Of a DNA stretch of 22,444 bases, positions 1 to 8,727 are shown piece after piece. Within the stretch, counting starts at the first letter, position 1. Each line of letters starts with the position of its first letter. A model generated the notes under the pieces. That model was not told the origin of the DNA and ran no database searches. It saw only the letters and a program-made list of their open reading frames with translations. A program made the position numbers and the translations under genes. This DNA is from Piromyces finnis. Lineage: Eukaryota; Neocallimastigomycota; Neocallimastigomycetes; Neocallimastigales; Neocallimastigaceae. The DNA is taken from the NCBI GenBank assembly GCA_002104945.1, contig MCFH01000162.1:1-22444 (forward strand), in the 5' to 3' direction.

Positions 1-937
1 GAATGATTTTAATAAAGGAATATCGACACAAATAAAGTTTAATTTTTAAAAATTCGTTTTGATCCTTCATATTATCAATTATGAGATGATAATTTGATTT
101 CATGTTTCTAGAATCTCGATTAGATTTTGTATTTTTGAATGAGGGAATACTAGAAAGAGAACAAGTATCTTCACATGATAGATAGTATAGAGTTATATCT
201 CTTGTCTTTATTTTTTTAATAGGACAGGAATCAAAGTATTCCATTGAAATAGATGAACGAGTAGTAGTTGCAGTTGAAGTACTTGCTTCAAAGAGCTCAT
301 CATTTATTTCTTGATCATATGAAAGGAATGAGTCCCATTTTTTAATTGTTTTATTTTCTATTAAAATATACAATAATTTATATTGATATAAATCTATAAA
401 ATTTAAAACTTTATTTTTTTTAAAAAAAAAAAATAAATCTTACCATGATAATTTTCAAATTCATTATATAGGTATTGATTTGGTTTAATAATATCATAAA
501 ATAGTATTTTAATATTCTAATGACTTCTATTTCAATGGTGAGCTTAATAATATTAATATCATAATTGTTGTTTCCTTTTGTAATATTTTTCAAATATTTT
601 TCATTCTTTCTATTCTCATCATAAGTAAAAATTACAAAAATAAAAATTTTAAAAAAAAAATATTATTAATATAAAAGTATAAAATAATATATAATAATAT
701 AAATAATAAAAAAATATTACCGATATTATTTTTTAAATAATGTTTTAATTCACCAGAAACTTTTAAATACTTTTTCCTTTTTATAAGACTGAAAACTCTT
801 TTGTACATATTATTTTGATTTAAAATAAAAATGTGATGTTCAATACATTTAATAAAATCATTTCTGTAACAAAATTTCAATAAAGTTTCGTATGCAATGG
901 CATCCGATAATTTTTTTGTTGCTGTCATTATATCCAT
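1..937 (-). pseudogene. Left-arm copy of the 271-residue gene, frameshifted, 3' end outside window
   Basis: This is the mirror copy of the gene at 2252-3232. The exons on the minus strand are 937-721, 609-444 and 393 to the window edge, with GT...AG introns at the mirrored places. Exons 1 and 3 match the right copy in length. Exon 2 is 166 nt against 168: one A is missing near 591 and one T near 499. The first loss puts a TGA stop a few codons into exon 2. The last 38 nt of coding sequence would lie beyond position 1. Either this arm carries a decayed copy or the two gaps are sequencing errors, which is plausible given similar gaps in essential genes of this window. The protein family is not recognised. 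Confidence 0.7.
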
Positions 938-1237
938 GTTAATGTTAATCTAAAAGAATATAAATCAATATTAATATAACCCCATAATAATTAAAGTATT
1001 CATAATAAAAGACATATGTATATATACATATATATTTATATACTTTTTTATGATATTTTTTTCATGGAATGCTTTAATTGCCAATAAATTAACATGTTTT
1101 TTTTTAAACAATGTATTAGTCTAAATATTTATATAAATCCATTAAACTAGAGTTAGAAAAAAATATTATATATATATATTAATATTATATTATTATATTA
1201 CAATTTTTTTATTATACTTTTCAAAGAATAAACTTCT
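938..1237. promoter_or_regulatory. Left-arm divergent intergenic region with 18-bp palindrome
   Basis: This 300-bp A/T-rich stretch lies between the divergent starts at 937 (-) and 1238 (+). It contains a perfect 18-bp palindrome at 1014-1031 (ATATGTATATATACATAT). The palindrome is unchanged in the other arm at 2158-2175, between the same two starts. The position suits a shared promoter, but alternating A/T palindromes arise easily in this base composition. No protein-binding site is claimed. Confidence 0.35.
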
Positions 1238-1562
1238 ATGAAATCAAAAGATTTAAAATTTTTTTCTTCTTTATATGGTAGAGATATATTGAGAATACTA
1301 GTTGATTCAATAATATCTTTAATAGTTTTGAATTTTTATTTTATTTTTAATTATTTGTAAAATATAAATGTAAAAATATATATAGTATATGGTATATTAT
1401 TACTTACCTATGATACTTGATATAGTATTGTTTTAGAAATTAATATATTTTCAATAAACCAGACATTTCATTATTTTGCTTTATTATTTTATTTTTATTA
1501 GACTTATTATTTTAATTGATTTGATGAAAATAAAAAAGATTATATATTATAATTATATTTAA
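1238..1562 (+). CDS. Possible small two-exon membrane protein, left-arm inward copy
   Basis: An ATG at 1238 opens a frame starting MKSKDLKFFSSLYGRDIL and continuing into a strongly hydrophobic stretch (residues about 17-40), a likely membrane helix. Unspliced it stops at 1358-1360. A good GT...AG intron (1357-1501) extends it into LIDLMKIKKIIY and a stop at 1560-1562, giving 59 residues. The mirror copy keeps the same frame despite indels, which hints at a real gene. The 3' end passes the arm boundary at 1548, so the tail differs from the mirror copy. The family is unknown. It could be a fragment of a larger gene cut by the inversion point, or a chance frame. Confidence 0.3.
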
Positions 1563-1632
1563 TCATAGGATAAATATGATCCTATTATTTATTCTAAAAA
1601 TAAAAATGATCAAAAAAAGATTACACTTGATA
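1549..1632. other. Unique spacer at the centre of the inverted repeat
   Basis: These 84 bp separate the arms and have no partner in the other arm. The spacer contains a short stem, AGGAT at 1567-1571 with ATCCT at 1579-1583. The tails of both inward reading frames (ending at 1562 on + and 1610 on -) run into it. A real palindrome often keeps such a spacer at the point of inversion. A fold-back chimera would be expected to turn with little or no unique spacer. Confidence 0.8.
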
Positions 1633-1945
1633 AATATATAATCTTTTTTATTTTCATCAAATCAATTAAATAATAAGTCTAATAAAAATAAAATAATAAG
1701 CAAAATAATGAAATGTCTGGTTATTGAAAAATATATTAATTTCTAAAACTAATTACTATATCAAGTATCATAGGTATAGTAATAATATACCATATACTAT
1801 ATATATTTTTACATTTATATTTTACAATATAATTAAAAATAAAATAAAAATTCAAAACTATTAAAGATATTATTGAATCAACTAGTATTCTCAATATATC
1901 TCTACCATATAAAGAAGAAAAAAAATTTAAATCTTTTGATTTCAT
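1610..1945 (-). CDS. Possible small two-exon membrane protein, right-arm inward copy
   Basis: The frame starts with ATG at 1945 on the minus strand (MKSKDLNFFSSLYGRDIL) and shares the hydrophobic segment of the left copy, with N instead of K at residue 7. Without splicing it runs to 69 residues, ending at 1736. Splicing at the same junctions as the left copy (exons 1945-1826 and 1678-1610) gives 62 residues, ending in a tail, LSSVIFF, that the left copy lacks. Two indels offset each other so that both arms stay open through LIDLMKIKKIIY. The function is unknown. Which of the spliced and unspliced forms is used, or whether either is made, cannot be told from sequence. Confidence 0.3.
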
Positions 1946-2251
1946 AGAAGTTTATTCTTTGAAAAGTATAATAAAAAAATTGTAATATAAATAAATATAA
2001 TATTAATATATATATATATATATTTTTTTCTAACTCTAGTTTAATGGATTTATATAAATATTTTAGACTAATACATTGTTTTAAAAAAAAACATGTTAAT
2101 TTATTGGCAATTAAAGCATTCCATGAAAAAATATATCATAAAAAAGTATATAAATATATATGTATATATACATATGTCTTTTATTATGAATACTTTAATT
2201 ATTATGGGTTATATTAATATTGATTTATATTCTTTTTAGATTAACATTAAC
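1946..2251. promoter_or_regulatory. Right-arm divergent intergenic region
   Basis: This is the mirror of 938-1237, between the starts at 1945 (-) and 2252 (+). It holds the same 18-bp palindrome (2158-2175) and a longer TA repeat near 2005-2025. It differs from the left arm by several one- or two-base gaps, including TA-repeat length, A-run length near 2094-2102 and the A count near 2061. A promoter for the 2252 gene must lie here, but no individual element can be assigned. Confidence 0.35.
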
Positions 2252-3232
2252 ATGGATATAATGACAGCAACAAAAAAATTATCGGATGCCATTGCATACG
2301 AAACTTTATTGAAATTTTGTTACAGAAATGATTTTATTAAATGTATTGAACATCACATTTTTATTTTAAATCAAAATAATATGTACAAAAGAGTTTTCAG
2401 TCTTATAAAAAGGAAAAAGTATTTAAAAGTTTCTGGTGAATTAAAACATTATTTAAAAAATAATATCGGTAATATTTTTTTTTATTATTATATATTATTA
2501 TATATTATTTTATACTTTTATATTAATAATATTTTTTTTTTTAAAATTTTTATTTTTGTAATTTTTACTTATGATGAGAATAGAAAGAATGAAAAATAAT
2601 TTGAAAAATATTACAAAAGGAAACAACAATTATGATATTAATATTATTAAGCTCACCATTGAAATAGAAGTCATTAGAATATTAAAATACTATTTTTATG
2701 ATATTATTAAACCAAATCAATACCTATATAATGAATTTGAAAATTATCATGGTAAGATTTATTTTTTTTTTTTAAAAAAAATAAAGTTTTAAATTTTATA
2801 GATTTATATCAATATAAATTATTGTATATTTTAATAGAAAATAAAACAATTAAAAAATGGGACTCATTCCTTTCATATGATCAAGAAATAAATGATGAGC
2901 TCTTTGAAGCAAGTACTTCAACTGCAACTACTACTCGTTCATCTATTTCAATGGAATACTTTGATTCCTGTCCTATTAAAAAAATAAAGACAAGAGATAT
3001 AACTCTATACTATCTATCATGTGAAGATACTTGTTCTCTTTCTAGTATTCCCTCATTCAAAAATACAAAATCTAATCGAGATTCTAGAAACATGAAATCA
3101 AATTATCATCTCATAATTGATAATATGAAGGATCAAAACGAATTTTTAAAAATTAAACTTTATTTGTGTCGATATTCCTTTATTAAAATCATTCGTTTAT
3201 TCAAATATTTTGAAAAATATCTTAAACTCTGA
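2252..3232 (+). CDS. Unrecognised 271-residue protein, intact right-arm copy
   Basis: Three exons (2252-2468, 2584-2751, 2802-3232) join in frame across GT...AG introns, both in phase 1, giving 271 residues and a TGA stop at 3230-3232. The start MDIMTATKKLSDAIAYETLL follows an A/T-rich leader. The N-terminal part (residues 1-72) is Lys-rich with repeated short helices (KFCYRNDFIKCIEHH, KVSGELKHYLK). Residues about 73-130 are Lys/Asn/Ile-rich with a likely helix. Residues about 150-175 are rich in Ser/Thr and acidic residues (EASTSTATTTRSS). I see no signal peptide, catalytic motif or clear membrane segment. It looks like one of the lineage-specific, multi-copy protein families of dictyostelids, but I cannot name it. 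The last 38 coding bases lie beyond the part of the arm visible in the mirror copy. Confidence 0.75.
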
Positions 3233-3527
3233 AAAAAAAAAAAAAAGAAAAATAGGTTTATATTTTTTAATTAGGTTTAATTATTGTATATATATGATTT
3301 TTATTAATTTAAAAAATTGTTTAAAATTTAATAAAATATAAGATAAAAATAAACAACTATACTATTTTTTTTTAAAATAATAAAATTGAAAATTGTTCAT
3401 ATTTGCCTATATTAGAATATCTAAAATCTATTTTTTTTTTTTTTTTAGTATTTAAAAACACTTTTTTTTTTTTTAAAAAAAAAAAAATCTAACTATTTTA
3501 ACAAATTATAAATTATATTTTAATAAT
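3233..3527. other. Convergent intergenic region with T13A13 tract
   Basis: This region separates the 3' ends of the 2252-3232 gene (+) and the methyltransferase gene (-). It is almost pure A/T and includes a perfect self-complementary T13A13 block at 3462-3487 and a T16 run at 3431-3446. No gene is seen. Polyadenylation signals for both genes should lie here, but AATAAA-like words are too common to assign. Confidence 0.6.
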
Positions 3528-4657
3528 CTATATTCTTTCGGCTATGACATACCAATTGTCTCTGTCATAACCTGTTTCAACTACCTTTCCTATTTTAATT
3601 TGATCTACTAAATCATCAAGTTCTCCTTTCTTAAATAAATGATAATATCTATATTTTTTAATCAGCAGTCAATAAAGTATAATTTATATTAGATACATTT
3701 AATATTTTAATATTTATAAAATATATAATTTTTTTTTATATAATATTTACCTTTCATATTTTACAAGATGTTCAGATTTTTCGGATTCAGTATAATCTTT
3801 TTTATTTAAACTTTTTTTATTTAAATATTTCTTTTTTGGAATATGCCATGGAATTAAAACGTCTTGTTCATCGTATTTTTTCTGAAAAACAATTAAAATA
3901 TTTATATTAATTAAAATATAATTTTTGTATTACAAGTATTATAATACAAATACTTACTCTATCTTGTTCAAATGCCCAAACGAAAATTAATACTTTACAG
4001 CCTTTCTTTAATACTCTTAATATTTCCTAAAAGTAAATAAAATAATAATAATAATAATTTTGTTAAAATATATATATTATACTATATATTAATAATGATA
4101 ATATCCTTTTTTTTTTAATCATATATAATTACTTCGATGGCTTCGCGTCTTCTTTCTGGAGTAGTAAAATGATGAATTACAGCAATTGAAATTGCAAAAT
4201 CCTATTATTGGATATATTTTTTTTAAAGTTAAGAGATGACAATTTTCATATTCAATTAAAAAAAAAAAAAAAAAAAAAAAGAAATGAAATGAAATTAAAC
4301 TAAATTGCTTTAAAAAGGATACAAATGAATCTGAACGATATGGTAAAGATAAATTATCAGCAACTAAACTTTCATAACCTCTTTCTTTACAAATTTTAAT
4401 TAAATTTGAACATCTTTGTTAAAAATTTAGCAATACATAAATGAGAATCAAAACAATATATTAAACCATCATTTTATAATTTTTTTTTCAATAGCATTTT
4501 GATTTATTTGCAATTTGAATTTTATATAATTTAATCCAATTATTATCATTCATTGATAATAATTATTAATTATTAAAATAAAATAATAAAAGTTAATTTT
4601 TAATTTTACTTTATTTTTATTTTAAATATGTATTTAATTTATATTTTTTATTTTAAA

Positions 4658-4689
<32 letters not shown>

Positions 4690-5232
4690 ACCTATCTGAA
4701 CCAATGATATAAACTTTTTATTAATTCCTAAATATTTTCCATTACCACATCCAACATCAATACGATTAAACCTGGTTGAAGGTCATTTAAAATTTATCGA
4801 CAACTGCCATGGCTTATTATATACATTTTTTTTTTAAAAAAAAAAAAAGATGATTATTATTATTGTTATTATTTTTAATAAAATTATTTTTTAAATAAAA
4901 TGGAATTTGTATCATAATTGATTTTACATATTGAAATTATATTTTAATAATTTCTTTTTATATGCTTATATTTATTAATCAATAAATATTTGATGTAATC
5001 ATATATATTTTTACTTTATATCTAGTATCACTAAAATGTGGAGCAATTGCTTCATATACATCATGAACAAAATGTTCTTCTTTCTTTTCTTCTTCTGAAA
5101 TTTCCTGACTTTTTCCAATTTTGTTTTCATCATTAATTTTTTCTTTTCAGTAGTATCTATTTTTTTGTTAACATTTTCCTGATTTCTTCTTCCTTATTTC
5201 TGATGATTTTCTTTTAATATTTGCTTTTCCAT
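3528..5232 (-). CDS. TRM9: TRM9/ALKBH8-type tRNA wobble-uridine methyltransferase
   Basis: This is an SAM-dependent methyltransferase of the yeast Trm9 / ALKBH8 C-terminal family, which completes 5-methoxycarbonylmethyl-uridine at tRNA position 34, usually with a Trm112 partner. Seven exons on the minus strand (5232-5015, 4812-4692, 4413-4323, 4201-4133, 4026-3958, 3881-3751, 3648-3528) read in order: HDVYEAIAPHFSDTRYK; the SAM-binding DVGCGNGKYLG; IIGSDR; VADNLSLPYRSDSFDFAIS; AVIHHFTTPERR; EILRVLKKG; QDVLIPWH; and the C-terminal YDRDNWYVIAE. There is no AlkB dioxygenase domain, so it is the short Trm9 form. The start at 5232 gives a Lys/Glu-rich leader. Frameshifts lie in exon 1 (about 5190 and 5145) and exon 2 (near 4790, 4770 and 4715), all single-base losses, probably sequencing errors. 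Confidence 0.88.
4258..4280. repeat. A23 homopolymer in a methyltransferase intron
   Basis: A run of 23 A on the plus strand (T on the transcribed sense strand) lies inside the intron between exons 3 and 4 of the minus-strand methyltransferase gene. On the sense strand it forms a long T tract shortly upstream of the exon 3 donor in genomic order but within the intron in the transcript. Its length in the assembly is unlikely to be exact. Confidence 0.9.
4665..4689. repeat. T25 homopolymer next to a splice donor
   Basis: A run of 25 T on the plus strand reads as A25 on the minus strand. It starts directly after the GT donor of the methyltransferase intron that follows exon 2 (donor GT at 4691-4690). 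The intron therefore opens as GT followed by 25 A. True length is uncertain for the same reason as other homopolymers here. Confidence 0.9.
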
Positions 5233-6079
5233 TTTGTCAAAATTTTCTTTCTTTTTTTTTTTTTAATATAATATAAAATTAACCTTTTAAATTTACTTCT
5301 AAAATAAAAAATCAAATACATTATAAAATAATGTACATTGATGTATTTATTATTTGTAACTATTAACTATTAATTTAACAATTAATACTAATACTAGCAT
5401 AAATGAATTACTAGTTATATAAGATAGTAAAATATTCTTAATAATTGATTATTTTTTTTTGTCTCTTAATTATTAGTTAATCAGAATTTTAATGAATATA
5501 ATAAATTCACATTTAAATATAGTATAATAGTTAGTTTATAATAATATTAATAATAATAATTGATTTTATAACTAATATTTAATTATAAATAAAATGCTAA
5601 AAAATAAATATAATTTTTAATGTATATTATAATGATATTTATATTTAAAACAGATTTCTCTAAACGTTTAATAGTATATTACAATAAGTAATATAGCCAT
5701 ACTATACACTCGTTATAATTAAAATTGAACATTAATTTAATATGATATATATTTAGTTTCTCTCAAGCATTATTTTAAAAATTTCAATCCATATTTTTAA
5801 TGAAATTAGCTATAAAATATGATTTTTTGTTAATTTGATTTCAAAAAAACCTTTATGAGTTTTTCATTATAGTTTTTAAAATTTTTGTGATAGAAAAATA
5901 AGGATACATATTATTTAAATAATATTCATTATTTTTATGATAATGTAAAAAACTAATTATGAAAGTAATAATATAATTATATTTTTTAAAAATTATATAT
6001 ATATTATTATTTTTGAATTTGTTTATTTTTAATAAGAACGCAATAAATATAGAAAATATATATATATGATTTATTTTTA

Positions 6080-6110
6080 AAGTTTTTTCTTTTTTTAAAA
6101 AAAAAAACTT
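6080..6110. repeat. Imperfect A/T hairpin
   Basis: AAG followed by T6, C and T7 faces A11 and CTT, making a near-palindrome of 31 bp with one mismatch and unequal arms. It belongs to a set of T-run/A-run inverted repeats scattered through the noncoding DNA of this window. No function is assigned. Confidence 0.5.
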
Positions 6111-7746
6111 ATATTTTAAAAACATTTATAATAACAATTATTATTATTAGTAATTTAAATAACTATCCAATGTTTTTTTTTTTATTTATTATTATTTACT
6201 ATTGAAATTTACTGTATATTGTTATATTGTAAAATATTTAACCTTTATATTAATAAATAAAAAAATATGTATTAAAGAATTTTAAAATGCTTTAATTTTG
6301 GTAACAAGTTATTTAACTCTTAATTCATATTTGGTTTTAAAGCTCTATGTATTAATACCTTGATATTTATTTATTTTTATTAATAATAAAACTATATAAA
6401 ATATAAATAATAAAACTTTCATTTTTATTTTATAAATTTTCAAAATTTAAAAAACTGGTATATCATTTTATTGGAGGATTTGATTTTTTTCAATTTCTCC
6501 AAAATTACTATTTTGGAAACATTTATATTAAATTATTGGACATTTATTTCAAAAAAAATATGTAACATTACAAATAAAAATAATCATATGTTTTAAAATA
6601 TAAAATAAAATATAAATAGAATGGTTTTGTTGAAAAGTTTAAGTATTTCAAAACGATTTAAAGTATTTATAATCTTTTTTAAGCTATAATAAAGAAAATA
6701 CATAAATATTCATTATTATAAGATCAATACTAAAATGAAAAAAACAATCTTCACTAAATATTTAATTATTATGATTGACTACATAGTTTAAATCAAAAAT
6801 TCTTATTTGAAATAAATATAAATTTTATACATGAAATATTATTAGTAAATATAAAATTAAATATATATATAATAAGAAATTATATGAAAAAAGTAAAGTT
6901 TTACTATTTTCCATTTTTAAAAAAGGTTCATTTAAAATTGGTTTTTCAGAAGTTTACTTAAGCATGTTTGTTATAATTAATTTAAGCCACATTTCATTGT
7001 TTTAATTGAAAATATAAAGTTTTTTAAATTAATTAATATAGTTTAAATAATTTCCATTTTTGTATTGGTTCACAAAACAAAACTTATAAAATTTTTAAAA
7101 GACTTTTTCAATTAGAATTTTCAAGAAAAGTTTTAGTAATCTTTTGTATAGAAAATTTCTATTTTTTTTATTACTTGATAGTTAGACAAAAACAAAATAG
7201 AGATATATAGAATAATTCAATAGATGAAAAAATAATTATAATTAAAAGAAAAAAAAATAATATAAGAATAAGCCAATATTATTATAAATATTAATATATT
7301 TGATTAATTAGATTGAATATATATTAATCAATCTATTTAATTTAATAAAATTTATTTCAAATATTTATATAAATCATATATTTAATATATTAATAATAAT
7401 ATTTAAAATTTTAATATTAATTTATTTTAAACATTTTTAGGTTCATAACTAAGTTGGATAAATAATAGTATTTTTTATTTATATATGAATATGGAAATTA
7501 TTCTATTGATAATTATATCAATTTGATATTACACAATACATTTAATATATTATATGTTTTGAAATAAATTATTTGTAATATATTATTTTTTTGAATTAAT
7601 TATCTTTTCAAATTTTATTATTATTTAAATGTGAAAAATTATAAACAATATTAATAATAAAGAAAGATGAATAATATAAAATAGAAAGATTTTGATATAC
7701 TAAAGAAAATTACTCATAAAAAAAAAAAAATTATTGAATTTTCCCC

Positions 7747-7785
7747 TTAAAAGTTGAAAAAAAAATTTTTTTTTGTTACTTTTAA
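7747..7785. repeat. Hairpin: 8-bp stem around A9T9
   Basis: TTAAAAGT (7747-7754) is the exact reverse complement of ACTTTTAA (7778-7785). Between them lie TG, A9, T9 and GTT, so the structure can pair almost throughout with a small internal loop of unequal sides. It sits about 170 bp before the larger perfect hairpin. It may be chance in A/T DNA, although the outer stem includes G:C pairs at matching places. Confidence 0.55.
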
Positions 7786-7949
7786 ATTTTTGAATTTTAT
7801 TGAAATTTCATTATTTAATTTCTCATAAAGAATTTATTATAAAAGAAAATAAATTCCTTATATTATTATTATGAATAATAATAAATATAAAAGTAAATAG
7901 AATTTTAGACATTTAAATATTTGTTTATTTTAAAATTTAACAATTTAAT

Positions 7950-8004
7950 AATAAAAAAATTAAAAGATTTAAAATCAAATTTTAAATCTTTTAATTTTTT
8001 TATT
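7950..8004. repeat. Perfect 26-bp inverted repeat with 3-nt loop
   Basis: Positions 7950-7975 are the exact reverse complement of 7979-8004 with CAA between them, giving a 55-nt perfect hairpin. The stem contains a matched G:C pair (AAAAGATT with AATCTTTT), so it is not just a run of A against T. It is far from either neighbouring gene. Possible readings are a small-RNA precursor, a remnant of a miniature inverted-repeat element, or an instability product. No flanking target duplication was seen. Confidence 0.85.
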
Positions 8005-8727
8005 CTTTTCTTTTTTTTTTTGTACCATATCCTTAAAATTATTTATTCCTATTTATTCATTGGAATTATAACAAATAACAACAGTCAATTCAATAAAATT
8101 ATTATAACAAGGATAAATATATTTGAATTATTTTTATTCAATTTAAAGATAAAAATAAATATAAAAAATTTTCAAAATTTAGAATAAAGAAAAGAATAAA
8201 ATTGAATACATACGATTTATAAACATTAAAAAGTAATTTTAAAAAAAATCTTGGTAATATAAAAATATTTAAATTGCGGGATTCATATACAAAAAGTAAA
8301 TAAAATTACAGATTAAAAGCATTTTATAATATAAATAAGTTATTTATATTTTGTTTTAATATAATAAAATAAACCAATTCAAGTAAACGAAGAACAAGGG
8401 ATTGCCAAATATAAATAGAAATAAAAAGAGAATAAAACAATTGAAAAGAAAATTAAAGTGAATTACCCCATTTTTTTTATTTATTTAATAAGAAATTAAA
8501 ATTATTACAAATCAGTATTTAATTATTTGAAATTGTAAAATAAATAATTTATATACATTATACTAATATTAAAGGTAATAAATTGTTTATTATATATATA
8601 TTATTCAAATATTTAAATATAGTAATACTTATTAATTTGTTAATTATAATTTAATTATAAATATATTTTTACATTTATAATAAAAATAAATATCTATTTA
8701 TTTCAAAGTATACAAACAAATTAAATT

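Larger units (their letters stand above)
1..3194. repeat. Giant inverted repeat (palindrome) with 84-bp spacer
   Basis: Positions 1-1548 are nearly the exact reverse complement of 1633-3194; position 1 pairs with 3194 and 1548 with 1633. The arms are 1548 and 1562 bp. The first and third exons of the outward gene (721-937 with 2252-2468, and 1-393 with 2802-3194) have the same length in both arms. Differences I found by eye are mainly single-base indels in or beside A/T runs, in introns, intergenic DNA and exon 2, with a few substitutions. The left arm is usually the shorter one. It reaches the window edge, so its true outer end is unseen. It may be a recent inverted duplication or a fold-back artefact of long-read assembly. 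No terminal repeat, transposase or target-site duplication was seen. Confidence 0.95.
5233..8727. other. 3.5-kb gene-free region
   Basis: This lies between the divergent methyltransferase (-) and MATH-BTB (+) genes. It is extremely A/T-rich on both strands. The longest open frames (90 residues at 5853-6125 on minus, 88 residues at 7921-8187 on plus) are runs of Phe, Ile, Lys, Asn and Leu, as A/T-rich noncoding DNA gives by chance, and have no domain. I see no gene, tRNA or mobile-element end. It holds three hairpin-forming inverted repeats, listed separately. Slightly more complex sequence occurs at about 8270-8470, but no frame or RNA family was recognised there. Confidence 0.65.

Noticed and set aside
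975-990. CCCCATAA word resembling the upstream element of Dictyostelium small noncoding RNA genes
   Set aside because: No structured RNA or fitting 5' end was found at the expected distance of about 60 bp, and the word also lies in the mirror arm without one.
1-3194. Mobile element as cause of the inverted repeat
   Set aside because: No transposase, reverse transcriptase, tyrosine recombinase, terminal repeat or target duplication is visible; the arms carry intron-containing cellular-type genes.
5853-6125. 90-residue open frame on the minus strand
   Set aside because: It is made of Phe, Lys, Ile, Asn and Tyr runs from A/T-rich DNA, lacks a domain, and part of it is the A/T hairpin at 6080-6110.
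7921-8187. 88-residue open frame on the plus strand
   Set aside because: It has a non-ATG start, spans the perfect hairpin, and has the residue make-up of noncoding DNA.
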